Source of the DNA: Pseudomonadota bacterium
GTDB taxonomy: Bacteria; Campylobacterota; Campylobacteria; Campylobacterales; Campylobacteraceae
Length of the DNA: 37,076 bases
Direction: 5' to 3'
Assembly: GCA_002746565.1 (NCBI GenBank)
Contig: PDPI01000009.1
Coordinates: 1 to 37,076, forward strand
Both the position numbers and the translations under genes were made by a program. The notes under the pieces are model-generated. The model did no database searches. It was not told the DNA's origin and was given only the letters and a program-made list of their open reading frames with translations. Below, piece by piece: positions 1 to 8,543 of this stretch. Numbering within the stretch: the stretch's first letter is position 1; each line of letters starts with the position of its first letter.

Positions 1-1
1 C

Positions 2-1804
2 AAAGAGTGCGAAAAATACTTAAGTAAATTTGATGAAAAAACTATATTTGATTTAGCACAAAATTTTGACAATCCAACTGCACCTTGGAGAGCAGGGAAG
101 ATAGCATATAGCTTATATAGTTATATTTTGGGTTTACATATAAAAGGGGTTTCAAAGATACTAAGCGAACTTGATAGTAAATATAGCCCGATAACTTGCG
201 ATAGAGCTGAACTTATAAGACTATCACATACTTTAATAAAAGATGAAAACGATGAAAATATCAATACTATTTTTGAGCTAATAGAACTTGAAAGTGGGGA
301 ATGGAGCGAGTATCTAGGTTACGCATTGGCTGAGTTAGTGGATAGTAAAAAAGTTTTTGATAAGGTTTTAGAGTTTATCCCTAGCTTTAAAAAAAGTGAT
401 ATGATGGAGTATAAAAAATCTTTCAAAGAAGAAGTTTTACGCAATCTTTTTATGCCTCATGAGGTAAATAGTGAAGATAAAAGTCTTGTAAAAAAACTTT
501 CTTCACTTTTAAAATCATCTGATGAAAAACCAAAGCACCCTATAGAAAAACTCTCTTGTGAGCAAATGACAAAGCTACTTGATGTCTGCTTAGAAAAACT
601 TAAATCCGATATGGTTTTCACACTTTTAAATCTCATCTATCATAGTAAAGATTATGAAAATGCAAAGAAATGGTGGGCAAAAAATGACTTTGAAAAGTGG
701 CTAAAAAGTACCAATCTCTACACCAATGAGAAAAGGCAAGAATTACAACAAGATGAAGAAAGTTGTATAATGCTTCGTATTCCACAAAGAGAAAAGCCAC
801 CAAAACATTGGCAAGATGAAAAAGATTGGCGTGGGGATTTAGCACAAATTCAAAATGCACATAAAGGGCATAGGCTAGTGGGCGGTTTGCTAGGAGCAAA
901 TGGCTTTTATCTAATCGCTGAGAAACAATACACCAACAAGTTTTGGACAGGCTCACATCGAACACAAATCTATTTTTATGATTTTGCAATTAAGCAGTGG
1001 CATTATCACTATTATCCTGATTTAAATTTTCATGTTTGCAAGGTTTTAAATTCAAGTGCAAATGAAGACTTTTTTGGTGTGGCACTTGGTGGCTCAATCA
1101 TCACGAAAAAACTAGACGGCGAATTTAAAATCGAGCGAGAACAACTACCTTTTTGGTGTCCAACGGGTGTAAAAATATTTAATGATGAGTTATATTTATC
1201 TTCTTATGGTGGCGGGCTATTTAAAAGAACTAAAGATGGGGAGTGGCAACACTTAAGTCAAGATTTTGCACAGGCTTATTTTGAAGATAAAGAAGGAAAT
1301 AAAGGTTTTTCTTGTTTCGATGGATTTAGTGCTGATGAAATCTACGCAGGAGGAGAAGACGGAAGAGTTTGGCTATATCAAAACGGCTTTTGGCAAGCCA
1401 TAAAAGTACCAATCCGTGCAGTAAACTACGACCCAAGCCACGAAGATGACGCAGACATAGACCACATTATTTGCGGAAGTGATGGAGTAGTATACATAGC
1501 AGGTTCTTGCGGTATCCTAAAAGGCAGAGCCAACACATGGAAAGCAGCCGTAAATATGCAAAGCCACATAGAGAGTATGATATGGCACAAAAACACCCTA
1601 TATTTTACTACAAATGATTTTAGCTCAGATAGTATCTACCGCCTAAATCCAAATGGTAAACTTGATAAGATAAAAGTACCAAGTAAGCTTGGTATGTACA
1701 TGAATCATGGTAGATTTTTAATAGCAAATGATGATAGATTAATGCTAGTAACTCAAAATGAAGCTGCTGTGTATGATGGGGATAGATGGGAGAGGGTGTT
1801 TTAG
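2..1804 (+). CDS. Helical-repeat plus beta-propeller protein of unknown function, 5' end cut by window edge
   Basis: The reading frame is open from the first bases of the window, so the start lies upstream; the TTG at 128 is only an internal codon. About 600 residues are visible. The first half is charged and predominantly helical, with no motif I recognise. The second half carries about six blade-like repeats built on the pattern Tyr-x-x-Gly-Gly-x-x-Gly followed by Asp/Asn-Gly-x-Trp, for example IYAGGEDGRVWLYQNGFW and LYLSSYGGGLFKRTKDGEW, which suggests a beta-propeller. No signal peptide can be judged because the N-terminus is missing. A decayed copy of its last blade lies at 3289-3371. A small unknown protein and a TIR-like gene follow, so the setting is an accessory island. 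A role as an immunity or target-binding protein is possible but is only inferred from this context. Confidence 0.75.
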   Translation, partial: KECEKYLSKFDEKTIFDLAQNFDNPTAPWRAGKIAYSLYSYILGLHIKGVSKILSELDSKYSPITCDRAELIRLSHTLIKDENDENINTIFELIELESGEWSEYLGYALAELVDSKKVFDKVLEFIPSFKKSDMMEYKKSFKEEVLRNLFMPHEVNSEDKSLVKKLSSLLKSSDEKPKHPIEKLSCEQMTKLLDVCLEKLKSDMVFTLLNLIYHSKDYENAKKWWAKNDFEKWLKSTNLYTNEKRQELQQDEESCIMLRIPQREKPPKHWQDEKDWRGDLAQIQNAHKGHRLVGGLLGANGFYLIAEKQYTNKFWTGSHRTQIYFYDFAIKQWHYHYYPDLNFHVCKVLNSSANEDFFGVALGGSIITKKLDGEFKIEREQLPFWCPTGVKIFNDELYLSSYGGGLFKRTKDGEWQHLSQDFAQAYFEDKEGNKGFSCFDGFSADEIYAGGEDGRVWLYQNGFWQAIKVPIRAVNYDPSHEDDADIDHIICGSDGVVYIAGSCGILKGRANTWKAAVNMQSHIESMIWHKNTLYFTTNDFSSDSIYRLNPNGKLDKIKVPSKLGMYMNHGRFLIANDDRLMLVTQNEAAVYDGDRWERVF

Positions 1805-1834
1805 TTTGAAAAGTTAGATATGGGAGGAATTATT

Positions 1835-3025
1835 GTGCATAATAAAATATTTTATTCATGGCAGTCTGATTTGCCGAACAATACAAACAGGGGATTTTTA
1901 GAGTCTTGTATTAAGAGAGCAATTAACGAATTAAAAGGGATGGAAACATTTTCTATCGAATTAACTTTAGATAAAGATACAAAAAATATTACAGGTACTC
2001 CTGATATAACAGAAAGTATCTTTAAAAAAATAGATAATACTAAAGTTTTTATTGCGGATATATCAATAATAAATTCTAAATTTGAAGGACGAAAAACACC
2101 TAATCCTAATGTCTTAATTGAATTAGGTTACGCATCAAAATCAATTGGCTGGGATAAAGTTATATGCCTTTATAATTTAGATTATGGTAGCCTAGATGAT
2201 CTTCCATTTGACTTAAGGCAAAGGAGAATTATAACTTACAGCCTTAAACATAAACAAAAAAGCGAAATTAGAAATGAAATATCATCAAAAATAGTTGACA
2301 ATATGAAGAGTCTATATGAAACAGGAGGCTTAAAAAATATAATTAATGATTATATAAAGGTGCAGGTTGATACAGAAATTCTAACAATAATAAATCATTT
2401 AAATAAAATAGTATTTGGTTACTCAAAAGGTAATAGTTTCGATAGTATTTCGAAATTTTTAAATTTAAGAGAAAAAGAAATAGTTAAAATATTAAAAAAT
2501 AGTAACTTTATAGGATTTCAAATTTTTAAAAAGTTAGAAATTAATGAAAGCAATCTAAGGCAAATTGTCGATAAGACAATTTCATCTTCTTATCATGAAA
2601 AAGAGCCCGCAGGAGTTATAATCGAACTTGTACGATGGATTGCAAAATTTGACAAGTTTAATAGCTTGAGAATAAATCCAAATTTATTTCAGTCATCACA
2701 TAAAAAAGCTAATGAATTCAAGGTGGTTTCTGGCTACTCAATAAATAAGAAAAATATAAAGTTTCCTGATAGATTTTTACTCTTAAAAATCATTGACGCT
2801 CAGCACGGAAAAGTTCAGGATTTTGGAGATTTTATTGAAAAGCATAAAATAGAAAAATTACAAACAATTTTCACAATGAACCCCAAAAATATTGAAGAAT
2901 ATACAAATTTAGTTTTGGAATTTATTCATATTGTTGAAAAATGGCTCGATAATACAAATGGGGAATTTATTATTGATAATGCTAAAATGTTTGAAATAAA
3001 AAATATAGAAAATCAAAATGGCTAA
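1835..3025 (+). CDS. TIR-like domain protein, candidate NADase defence effector
   Basis: I place the start at the GTG at 1835. It lies 6 nt after the strong ribosome site GGGAGGA (1822-1828) and gives the N-terminus VHNKIFYSWQSDLPN; the ATG at 1820 would overlap that site. The protein has 396 residues. The first 150 look like a TIR/flavodoxin-like fold: strand 1 FYSWQSD, a helix, a PDITESIFKKID segment, strand VFIADIS, then PNPNVLIELGYA. The Glu in that last motif (residue 96) fits the catalytic Glu of TIR NADases of bacterial immune effectors. The C-terminal 200 residues are Lys/Ile/Asn-rich and unrecognised; they may sense or oligomerise. The gene is visibly more AT-rich than the housekeeping genes, which fits acquisition by transfer. 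The family assignment is moderately sure; a defence role is inference. Confidence 0.7.
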   Translation: MHNKIFYSWQSDLPNNTNRGFLESCIKRAINELKGMETFSIELTLDKDTKNITGTPDITESIFKKIDNTKVFIADISIINSKFEGRKTPNPNVLIELGYASKSIGWDKVICLYNLDYGSLDDLPFDLRQRRIITYSLKHKQKSEIRNEISSKIVDNMKSLYETGGLKNIINDYIKVQVDTEILTIINHLNKIVFGYSKGNSFDSISKFLNLREKEIVKILKNSNFIGFQIFKKLEINESNLRQIVDKTISSSYHEKEPAGVIIELVRWIAKFDKFNSLRINPNLFQSSHKKANEFKVVSGYSINKKNIKFPDRFLLLKIIDAQHGKVQDFGDFIEKHKIEKLQTIFTMNPKNIEEYTNLVLEFIHIVEKWLDNTNGEFIIDNAKMFEIKNIENQNG

Positions 3026-3371
3026 TCGTAATGAAATCCAAAACACCATAAAAACCTCAAGAAATTTCATAGGTGAGGTTTTAAGTAAATGCTATTTATA
3101 TACTTGTTATGAATAATTACAAAAACATGGGTGTTTTATCTTATATAGCAAAATTTAGCTCATGTGGTAATAAGTAAGTTAGTTTTAGTGTAAACGATCA
3201 ACTAAAGTCTACTAGTTTTAAGCAAGATGAATTTAGTTTTGTGGAAGTTGGGCATAGTGTTATTTGTATCAATAAAAAAATCATATTAAGATTTTTAATA
3301 GAAAATAATGATAAACTAATACTCATAACACAAAATGAAGTTGCGGTGCATGACGGAGATAAATGACAGAT
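3018..3371 (+). pseudogene. Remnants of a decayed paralog of the 2-1804 propeller gene
   Basis: This 357-base space between the TIR-like gene and the next small gene holds two coding scraps. At 3289-3371 the reading frame RFLIENNDKLILITQNEVAV matches the C-terminus of the first gene (RFLIANDDRLMLVTQNEAAV) nearly residue for residue. It then meets TGA where the first gene has the Trp codon TGG. At 3018-3116 an ATG overlapping the TIR gene's end opens a 32-codon frame beginning MANRNEIQNTIKTSRNF, which stops early. That piece could be the N-terminus of the same lost paralog, but the first gene's own start is outside the window so this cannot be compared. The middle of the gene is missing and full of stops. 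Confidence 0.6.
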
Positions 3372-3382
3372 AAAGGAAAATT

Positions 3383-3685
3383 ATGAGTGAAATAAAAGAA
3401 AGCAATTTGCCTGAAAATTGGTATTTGCCAAATGGAAAAAAGTTAAATTTATTAAATAAAGAATTACAAATAGAAATTACAAGAGGTCATTTATTGTATG
3501 AAAAAGATGTTATCATAGTTGCATATTGTGATGGCTCAGATGATATTTTGTGCCAACATAAAGATAAAAATAACTTCTACTCTTTAGTACATTTAACTTG
3601 GAGTTGTAAGCCTGAAATCAACACAAATTATCCAATAGTTATAATGCAAGGTAGTTTTGAAGATTTTCTTAATTATAATAATTAA
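3383..3685 (+). CDS. Small cytosolic protein, immunity-protein-like, unknown function
   Basis: It has 100 residues, no signal peptide or membrane segment, and begins with ATG 6 nt after an AAAGGAAA ribosome site. Visible features are an N-terminal NWYLPNGKKLNLLNKELQ segment, GHLLYEKDV, a run containing DGSDDILCQ, and a conserved-looking VHLTWSCK. I remember small proteins with the same pattern (GHxLYxKxV, then DDVLF, then VHLTW), often in accessory loci. I cannot name the family or a function. It directly follows the decayed propeller paralog and precedes the convergent housekeeping gene tcdA, so it closes the accessory island. A role as an immunity protein for a toxin that is now lost or outside the window is plausible by position and size only. 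Confidence 0.65.
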   Translation: MSEIKESNLPENWYLPNGKKLNLLNKELQIEITRGHLLYEKDVIIVAYCDGSDDILCQHKDKNNFYSLVHLTWSCKPEINTNYPIVIMQGSFEDFLNYNN

Positions 3686-3724
3686 ATTTACAGGTTCAGG
3701 AGTACTTCAAGCTGTGCATCTAAT

Positions 3725-4363
3725 TTATTTCTCCAAAATCTTCCTAACCGCCAAAGCACACAAAGCTAAGCCAAAACTCCCAGTTACTCCCACAAAACTT
3801 CCCATTCCTTGACATTTTGAAATTTCATCTGAATACACCACTTCAAAATCTCCGCTAAAACCAGCTTTTCTTAATCTTTGGCGAAATGCTTTTGCTAAGG
3901 GATCACCTTTTGTATTCCAGATGCTATCATATTTTATATATGTAGGGTCGATTTTTTTAGCTCCTCCCATGGAAGATATAAAAGGTGTGCTTACATTTAA
4001 GGCAAGGGTGATTTTTGCATCCATATCATCGATGGCGTCTATTACTAAATCAAATTTAGCAAAATTCATACTCGTAACCCAATTTTCATCTATTTTAGCT
4101 TGAATTGGTGTAGTTTTTGGGTAGATCTGGTGTAGCTTTTTAACCTTTATTTCTCCCACCGCTTCGCTTCCTATTTGGCGGTTTTGATTTGTTAGTTCAA
4201 AACTATCAAAATCAACCATTGTAATATCCTCAACCCCGCTTCTATAAAGTCCATCAAGGCAAAATCCACCAACGCCACCAACCCCTAAAAGCAAAACCTT
4301 AGCTTGTCTTAATTTTTCAAAATCATTGCCAAAAATAGCCCTTACCCGCTCAAACTTATCCAC
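3725..4363 (-). CDS. tcdA: tRNA threonylcarbamoyladenosine dehydratase-like ThiF/E1-family protein
   Basis: This is a ThiF/MoeB/E1-type adenylating enzyme of 212 residues, shorter than E. coli TcdA (about 268). The ATP-binding glycine loop GVGGVG is at residues 27-32, followed by the acidic motif VDFDSFELTNQNRQ with Asp51, Asp53 and Arg62, which contact ATP in this family. The TcdA/CsdL reaction is ATP-dependent cyclisation of t6A at position 37 of tRNA. The short length and the lack of paired CxxC zinc motifs fit TcdA better than MoeB or ThiF. Its start overlaps the surE end by 22 nt, so the two are co-transcribed. Substrate assignment is by family resemblance; fold assignment is firm. Confidence 0.8.
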   Translation of the reverse strand: MDKFERVRAIFGNDFEKLRQAKVLLLGVGGVGGFCLDGLYRSGVEDITMVDFDSFELTNQNRQIGSEAVGEIKVKKLHQIYPKTTPIQAKIDENWVTSMNFAKFDLVIDAIDDMDAKITLALNVSTPFISSMGGAKKIDPTYIKYDSIWNTKGDPLAKAFRQRLRKAGFSGDFEVVYSDEISKCQGMGSFVGVTGSFGLALCALAVRKILEK

Positions 4364-5115
4364 TTTTGCACTCTTTTTAGATCATCATAGCTTGTCATAT
4401 CTAGATGCACAGGTGTAATGGAGACAAAACCCTCGTTTATGGCACTTAGATCACAATCTTTTTCATGAGAGCTAAACCATTTGTAAGAGGGCAATCCTAT
4501 CCAATAAAATTTTTCTCCCTTTGGGGTTTTATATTTGCTTGCCTCATTTCCATAATCCCTTTTTCCAGCCCTTGCAACCTTATAGCCTTTAAAAGCCACC
4601 ATGGGGGGGATATTTACATTTAAAAATTTTCTTTCTTCTAACGGAAAGGGTGTATCAAGGATTTTCTTACAAAGTTTTTTCGCTACTTTTTTGGCAAGTT
4701 TATAGTCTATGCTTTTTGGCACATCTTTGTAAACTTGAGAAAAAGCCACAGCCCTAACCCCTTGCAAAACAGCCTCCATGCAAGCACTAGCAGTTCCGCT
4801 ATAGGTTATATCTTCACCTAGATTTGCTCCCCTATTTATACCGCTTACAACTAGATCTGGTTTTTTCTTAAAAAGAGAACGCAAGGCTATATACACACAA
4901 TCAGATGGAGTTCCATCTTCGAGTTTATAAAAATCTTTTTTTACCTTTTTTAATTTCAGCGGTTTTGTTAGGGTTAGCGAATGCCCACAAGCGGATTTTT
5001 CAAAGGCAGGGGCAACCACAACCACATGGGCGATCTTTTTTAGAGCTTTTACTAAGATGTTCAAACCCTCGCTGTCAAATCCATCATCATTTGTTACTAA
5101 AATTGTTTTTTTCAT
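4342..5115 (-). CDS. surE: 5'/3'-nucleotidase SurE
   Basis: SurE is a metal-dependent nucleotidase that dephosphorylates nucleoside monophosphates in the cytoplasm. The 257-residue protein has the usual family length. The N-terminus ILVTNDDGFDSEG supplies the metal-binding pair Asp10-Asp11. SACGHS supplies Ser41, and SGINRGANLGEDITYSGT supplies the Asn and following loop that complete the active site. ATG is preceded by AGGAT at good spacing. It is the first gene of a two-gene minus-strand unit with tcdA. A run of seven Gs on the plus strand (4603-4609) lies inside the gene; it is in frame here and shorter than typical phase-variable tracts. Confidence 0.95.
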   Translation of the reverse strand: MKKTILVTNDDGFDSEGLNILVKALKKIAHVVVVAPAFEKSACGHSLTLTKPLKLKKVKKDFYKLEDGTPSDCVYIALRSLFKKKPDLVVSGINRGANLGEDITYSGTASACMEAVLQGVRAVAFSQVYKDVPKSIDYKLAKKVAKKLCKKILDTPFPLEERKFLNVNIPPMVAFKGYKVARAGKRDYGNEASKYKTPKGEKFYWIGLPSYKWFSSHEKDCDLSAINEGFVSITPVHLDMTSYDDLKRVQKWISLSG

Positions 5116-5181
5116 GTAAATCCTAAAAATGTTTTTTGCATTATACCTAAAAGATGATATTTGTAGGTTTAAAATTTTTAA

Positions 5182-6714
5182 TTAAAAGCTAGGTATTAAT
5201 TTTTTATCCATAAATTTGTTGTAAATGCCTGATTTTACTATGACTATGGCTTTTTCAATATCGTCTGTAAAATATCTATCTTCATTGTAAAAATCAACTT
5301 CACTTCTTAATATTTTTTTAGCCTCTTCAAGGTTTTTTGTTGATTTTAGTGGTGCTCTAAAGTCCATACCTTGGGCCACAGAAAGAAGTTCTATGCCTAA
5401 AATTCCAGCAGTATTTTCAGCCATATCTTTCAATCTTCTTCCCGCATAAGTAGCCATGGATACATGGTCTTCTTGGTTAGCAGATGTGGGAAGAGAATCG
5501 ACACTGCTTGGATGTGCTAAGGATTTATTTTCGCTCGCTAGGGCCGCACAAGTTACTTGTGCTATCATAAATCCAGAGTTAATGCCCCCATTATCAACTA
5601 AAAATGCAGGTAATTGGCTTAAATTTTTATCAACTAAAAGCGCCATTCTTCTTTCGCTTAAAGCACCAATTTCGCTGATTGCCAAGGCTAGGTTATCACT
5701 AGCAAAGGCGATTGGCTCGGCATGGAAGTTTCCACCAGAAATTACATCTTGTTCATCAACAAAAATTAATGGATTATCAGTAACTCCATTTGCTTCAGTT
5801 AGCAAGGTTTTGGCAGAATTTCTAATCTGACAAAGGCAAGCACCCATAACTTGGGGTTGGCATCTTACGGAGTAAGGATCTTGCACCTTTTCGCATCCGA
5901 TGTGAGAATCTGAGATCTCACTTTTTTCTTCAAGTAAATTTCTAAATAATCTTGCCGTATCTATTTGGGATTGATGTCCTCTGATTTTGTGAACCCTATC
6001 ATCAAAAGGAGACCTACTTCCCAAAATCGCCTCTACACACATAGCACCCGTAACAACCGCTGCGGCAAATAAATCTTCTGCCAATAAAAGACCCTCAATG
6101 CCAAAGGCAGTTGAAAGTTGGGTTCCATTTAGTAAGGCTAATCCTTCCTTTGCTTTAAGTACCATAGGTTTTAAGCCTATGATTTTAAGCCCCTCTTTTG
6201 CCTTTAAAATCTTGCCTTTATGATTAACATAACCATATCCCAAAAGAATGGCACTCATGTGTGCAAGGGGAGCTAAGTCCCCACTAGCTCCAACCGATCC
6301 TTTTTTAGGAACGCAAGGGTAAACTTCATGATTTATTAGCTTCATTAATGCGTCAATTACATCCATTCTGACCCCTGAAAAACCAATGCTTAGAGAATTT
6401 ATCTTTAAAATCATCATCAATCTTACCGTTGAATTATCGATATACTCGCCCGTACCAGATGCGTGAGAGAGTACAATTCTTCTTTGCAAATCCTCCAAAT
6501 CTTCCTTTTTAATTTTTTGGTTTGCCAATAGTCCAAAGCCCGTATTTACCCCATAAACCGTTTGGTCTTCTTCAACTATTTTTAAAATTGTCTCATTTGC
6601 TTTTTTTATTTTTTCTTTTGCTGATGCATCTAAGCTTACAAGGGTTCTTTCGTGCTTAATTCTTCTTAAATCTTGAAGGCTTAATTGCCCTGGAATGATA
6701 TTTAGCCTAAACAT
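5182..6714 (-). CDS. hutH: Histidine ammonia-lyase
   Basis: HutH removes ammonia from histidine to give urocanate, the first step of histidine breakdown. At 510 residues it has the usual length. The Ala143-Ser144-Gly145 triad in [12 protein letters not shown] forms the MIO prosthetic group autocatalytically. Other family landmarks visible are YGVNTGFG near residue 54, the LNGTQ segment, and the RCQPQVMGA segment. It begins 8 nt inside the end of hutU, with AAAGGA upstream of the ATG, so the two are translationally coupled. It lies second in the hutUH transcript, which reverses the pathway order. All catalytic elements I can check are intact. Confidence 0.97.
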   Translation of the reverse strand: MFRLNIIPGQLSLQDLRRIKHERTLVSLDASAKEKIKKANETILKIVEEDQTVYGVNTGFGLLANQKIKKEDLEDLQRRIVLSHASGTGEYIDNSTVRLMMILKINSLSIGFSGVRMDVIDALMKLINHEVYPCVPKKGSVGASGDLAPLAHMSAILLGYGYVNHKGKILKAKEGLKIIGLKPMVLKAKEGLALLNGTQLSTAFGIEGLLLAEDLFAAAVVTGAMCVEAILGSRSPFDDRVHKIRGHQSQIDTARLFRNLLEEKSEISDSHIGCEKVQDPYSVRCQPQVMGACLCQIRNSAKTLLTEANGVTDNPLIFVDEQDVISGGNFHAEPIAFASDNLALAISEIGALSERRMALLVDKNLSQLPAFLVDNGGINSGFMIAQVTCAALASENKSLAHPSSVDSLPTSANQEDHVSMATYAGRRLKDMAENTAGILGIELLSVAQGMDFRAPLKSTKNLEEAKKILRSEVDFYNEDRYFTDDIEKAIVIVKSGIYNKFMDKKLIPSF

Positions 6715-8362
6715 GTAAATCCTTTACCATTGGCAAGTCTAATTTTTGCTCCCTTGCTTTATTTATGGCGATTTCATAACCAGCATCAGCATGTCTCATA
6801 ACTCCAGTTGCAGGATCATTTGTAAGTACATTTTTCAATCTTTTCTCCGCTTCAGGCGTTCCATCGGCAACTATGACCACTCCTGCATGCTGAGAAAATC
6901 CCATTCCCACACCTCCACCATGATGCAAACTAACCCAAGTAGCTCCTCCTGCTGTATTTAATAAAGCATTTAATAAGGGCCAATCCGAAACAACATCGCT
7001 TCCATCTCTCATAGCTTCTGTTTCTCTATTTGGTGAGGCGACAGAGCCCGAATCCAAATGGTCTCTTCCGATTACAATGGGAGCTTTTAATTGCCCATTT
7101 TTAACCATTTCATTAAAGGCAAGACCAGCTTTTGCCCTATCCCCAGCACCTATCCAGCAAATTCTTGCAGGAAGACCTTGGAAGTGAATCTTTTCTTTGG
7201 CTTGATCTAACCAACTATGCAATGCTTTATTTTCAGGAAATAATTCTTTCATTTTCTCATCTGTTTTATAAATATCTTCCTTATCTCCAGAAAGTGCCAC
7301 CCACCTAAAAGGTCCCGTTCCCTCGCAAAATAAATCCCTAATATACAAAGGAACAAAGCCCTTAAAATCAAAGGCATTTTCAACTCCAACTTCAAATGCC
7401 ATCTGTCTAATGTTGTTGCCATAATCAAAAGTAGGAATCCCCTTTTTGTGGAAACCTAGCATGGCTTCAACTTGAATTGCCATGGATTTTTTTGCTTCTT
7501 TTACAACAAGATTGGGATCGCTTTTTCTTAATTTTTCTGCTTTTTCTAGCGACCAGCCCATTGGCAAATATCCATTTAGCGGGTCATGAGCACTGGTTTG
7601 ATCTGTTACTGCATCAGGGAGAAAATCATCTTTTAATATCTGAGGAAAAATCTCCGCCGCATTTCCTAAAAGTCCCACACTAATGGCTTTTTTCTCATCA
7701 ATTGCCTTTTTAATCAAATCAATTGCCTCTTCCAAAGAATAAGCCTTATAATCACAATACCCAGTTTTAAGCCTCATGTCTATTCGGCTCTCATCGCATT
7801 CAACAGCTATCATGCAAGCTCCTGCAATAGTCGCTGCAAGAGGTTGTGCTCCACCCATTCCGCCAAGTCCGCCTGTGAGTATCCAGCGACCGCTTAAATC
7901 TCCGCCAAAGTGTTTTTTGCCCATTGCAACAAAGGTTTCATAGGTTCCTTGAATGATTCCTTGTGAACCTATGTATATCCATGAGCCTGCAGTCATTTGG
8001 CCATACATCATCAAGCCTTTTTTGTCAAGCTCATTAAAAGTATCCCAATTTGCATAATGGGGAACAATGTTTGAATTTGCTATCAAAACCCGTGGTGCAT
8101 CTAAATGGGTTTTAAAAACGCCAACGGGTTTTCCAGATTGGATAAGCATGGTTTCATCTTCTTGGAGTCTTTTTAAAACTTCAATTATTTTGTCAAAACA
8201 TTCCCAATTTCTCGCAGCCTTGCCGATGCCCCCATAGACTACCAAATCATCAGGACGCTCGGCAACTTCTGGGTCTAAATTATTTTGCAACATTCTCAAT
8301 GCAGCCTCTGTTAGCCAAGATTTTGCACTTATTTTGATACCCCTTGGAGTTTTTGTATTCAT
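6707..8362 (-). CDS. hutU: Urocanate hydratase (urocanase)
   Basis: Urocanase uses a tightly bound NAD+ as an electrophile to hydrate urocanate to imidazolone propionate. The 551 residues match the family length (about 550-560). Characteristic segments are the glycine-rich NAD site [14 protein letters not shown] near residue 165, [14 protein letters not shown], the [13 protein letters not shown] stretch, [15 protein letters not shown], and the C-terminal [17 protein letters not shown]. It is the first gene of the minus-strand hut operon, with a near-perfect promoter upstream (8390-8418) overlapped by HutC-like palindromes. Nothing looks truncated or altered. Confidence 0.97.
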   Translation of the reverse strand: MNTKTPRGIKISAKSWLTEAALRMLQNNLDPEVAERPDDLVVYGGIGKAARNWECFDKIIEVLKRLQEDETMLIQSGKPVGVFKTHLDAPRVLIANSNIVPHYANWDTFNELDKKGLMMYGQMTAGSWIYIGSQGIIQGTYETFVAMGKKHFGGDLSGRWILTGGLGGMGGAQPLAATIAGACMIAVECDESRIDMRLKTGYCDYKAYSLEEAIDLIKKAIDEKKAISVGLLGNAAEIFPQILKDDFLPDAVTDQTSAHDPLNGYLPMGWSLEKAEKLRKSDPNLVVKEAKKSMAIQVEAMLGFHKKGIPTFDYGNNIRQMAFEVGVENAFDFKGFVPLYIRDLFCEGTGPFRWVALSGDKEDIYKTDEKMKELFPENKALHSWLDQAKEKIHFQGLPARICWIGAGDRAKAGLAFNEMVKNGQLKAPIVIGRDHLDSGSVASPNRETEAMRDGSDVVSDWPLLNALLNTAGGATWVSLHHGGGVGMGFSQHAGVVIVADGTPEAEKRLKNVLTNDPATGVMRHADAGYEIAINKAREQKLDLPMVKDLHV

Positions 8363-8389
8363 TTTTGAACCTTTTTTAATTTTTTATCA

Positions 8390-8418
8390 ATTATACATAC
8401 AATTATTCCAATTGTCAA
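8390..8418 (-). promoter_or_regulatory. hutUH promoter
   Basis: Read on the minus strand there is a textbook sigma-70 promoter: TTGACA (8413-8418), a 17-nt spacer, and TATAAT (8390-8395), 28 bases before the hutU start codon. A perfect -35 box is unusual in this phylum, where -35 sequences are typically weak, so this promoter should be strong when not repressed. Confidence 0.75.
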
Positions 8419-8423
8419 TACAA
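8391..8423. promoter_or_regulatory. Two HutC-like operators overlapping the hutU promoter
   Basis: Two 12-bp sites, TTATACATACAA (8391-8402) and TTGTCAATACAA (8412-8423), resemble the palindrome TTGTATATACAA known for HutC repressors of other Proteobacteria. One covers the -10 box and the other the -35 box of the hutU promoter, and their centres are 21 bp apart, two helical turns. This is the arrangement expected for direct promoter occlusion by the HutC encoded at 10713-11432. Confidence 0.6.
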
Positions 8424-8495
8424 TTTATCTTAAATTAAACAAAAATCACTCCATGAGCCCGCCAGTACCAATTTCCACTTTTAGCACTTTTATGA

Positions 8496-8530
8496 TATTA
8501 TATATGCAAATAAATTTATTGTAAATACAA
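8496..8530 (+). promoter_or_regulatory. hutIG promoter region with HutC-like operator
   Basis: A -10-like TATTAT lies at 8496-8501. The 12-bp palindrome TTGTAAATACAA (8519-8530, arms TTGTA and TACAA) sits just downstream, where a bound repressor would block the start of transcription or elongation. The palindrome ends 13 nt before the hutI ATG. It is the best match of the three in this interval to the HutC consensus. The promoter call itself is weaker than the operator call because no clear -35 box is seen. Confidence 0.6.
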
Positions 8531-8543
8531 AAAAAGAGTAAAA

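Noticed and set aside
633..989. Open frame on the minus strand within the propeller gene
   Set aside because: It is a shadow of a clear coding frame on the plus strand, with no ribosome site and no recognisable protein. The other long antisense frames, such as 24131-24424, 28950-29249 and 32021-32446, were rejected for the same reason.
4603..4609. Run of seven Gs inside surE as a phase-variable tract
   Set aside because: The tract is short for Campylobacter phase variation, it lies in a housekeeping gene, and the frame is intact.
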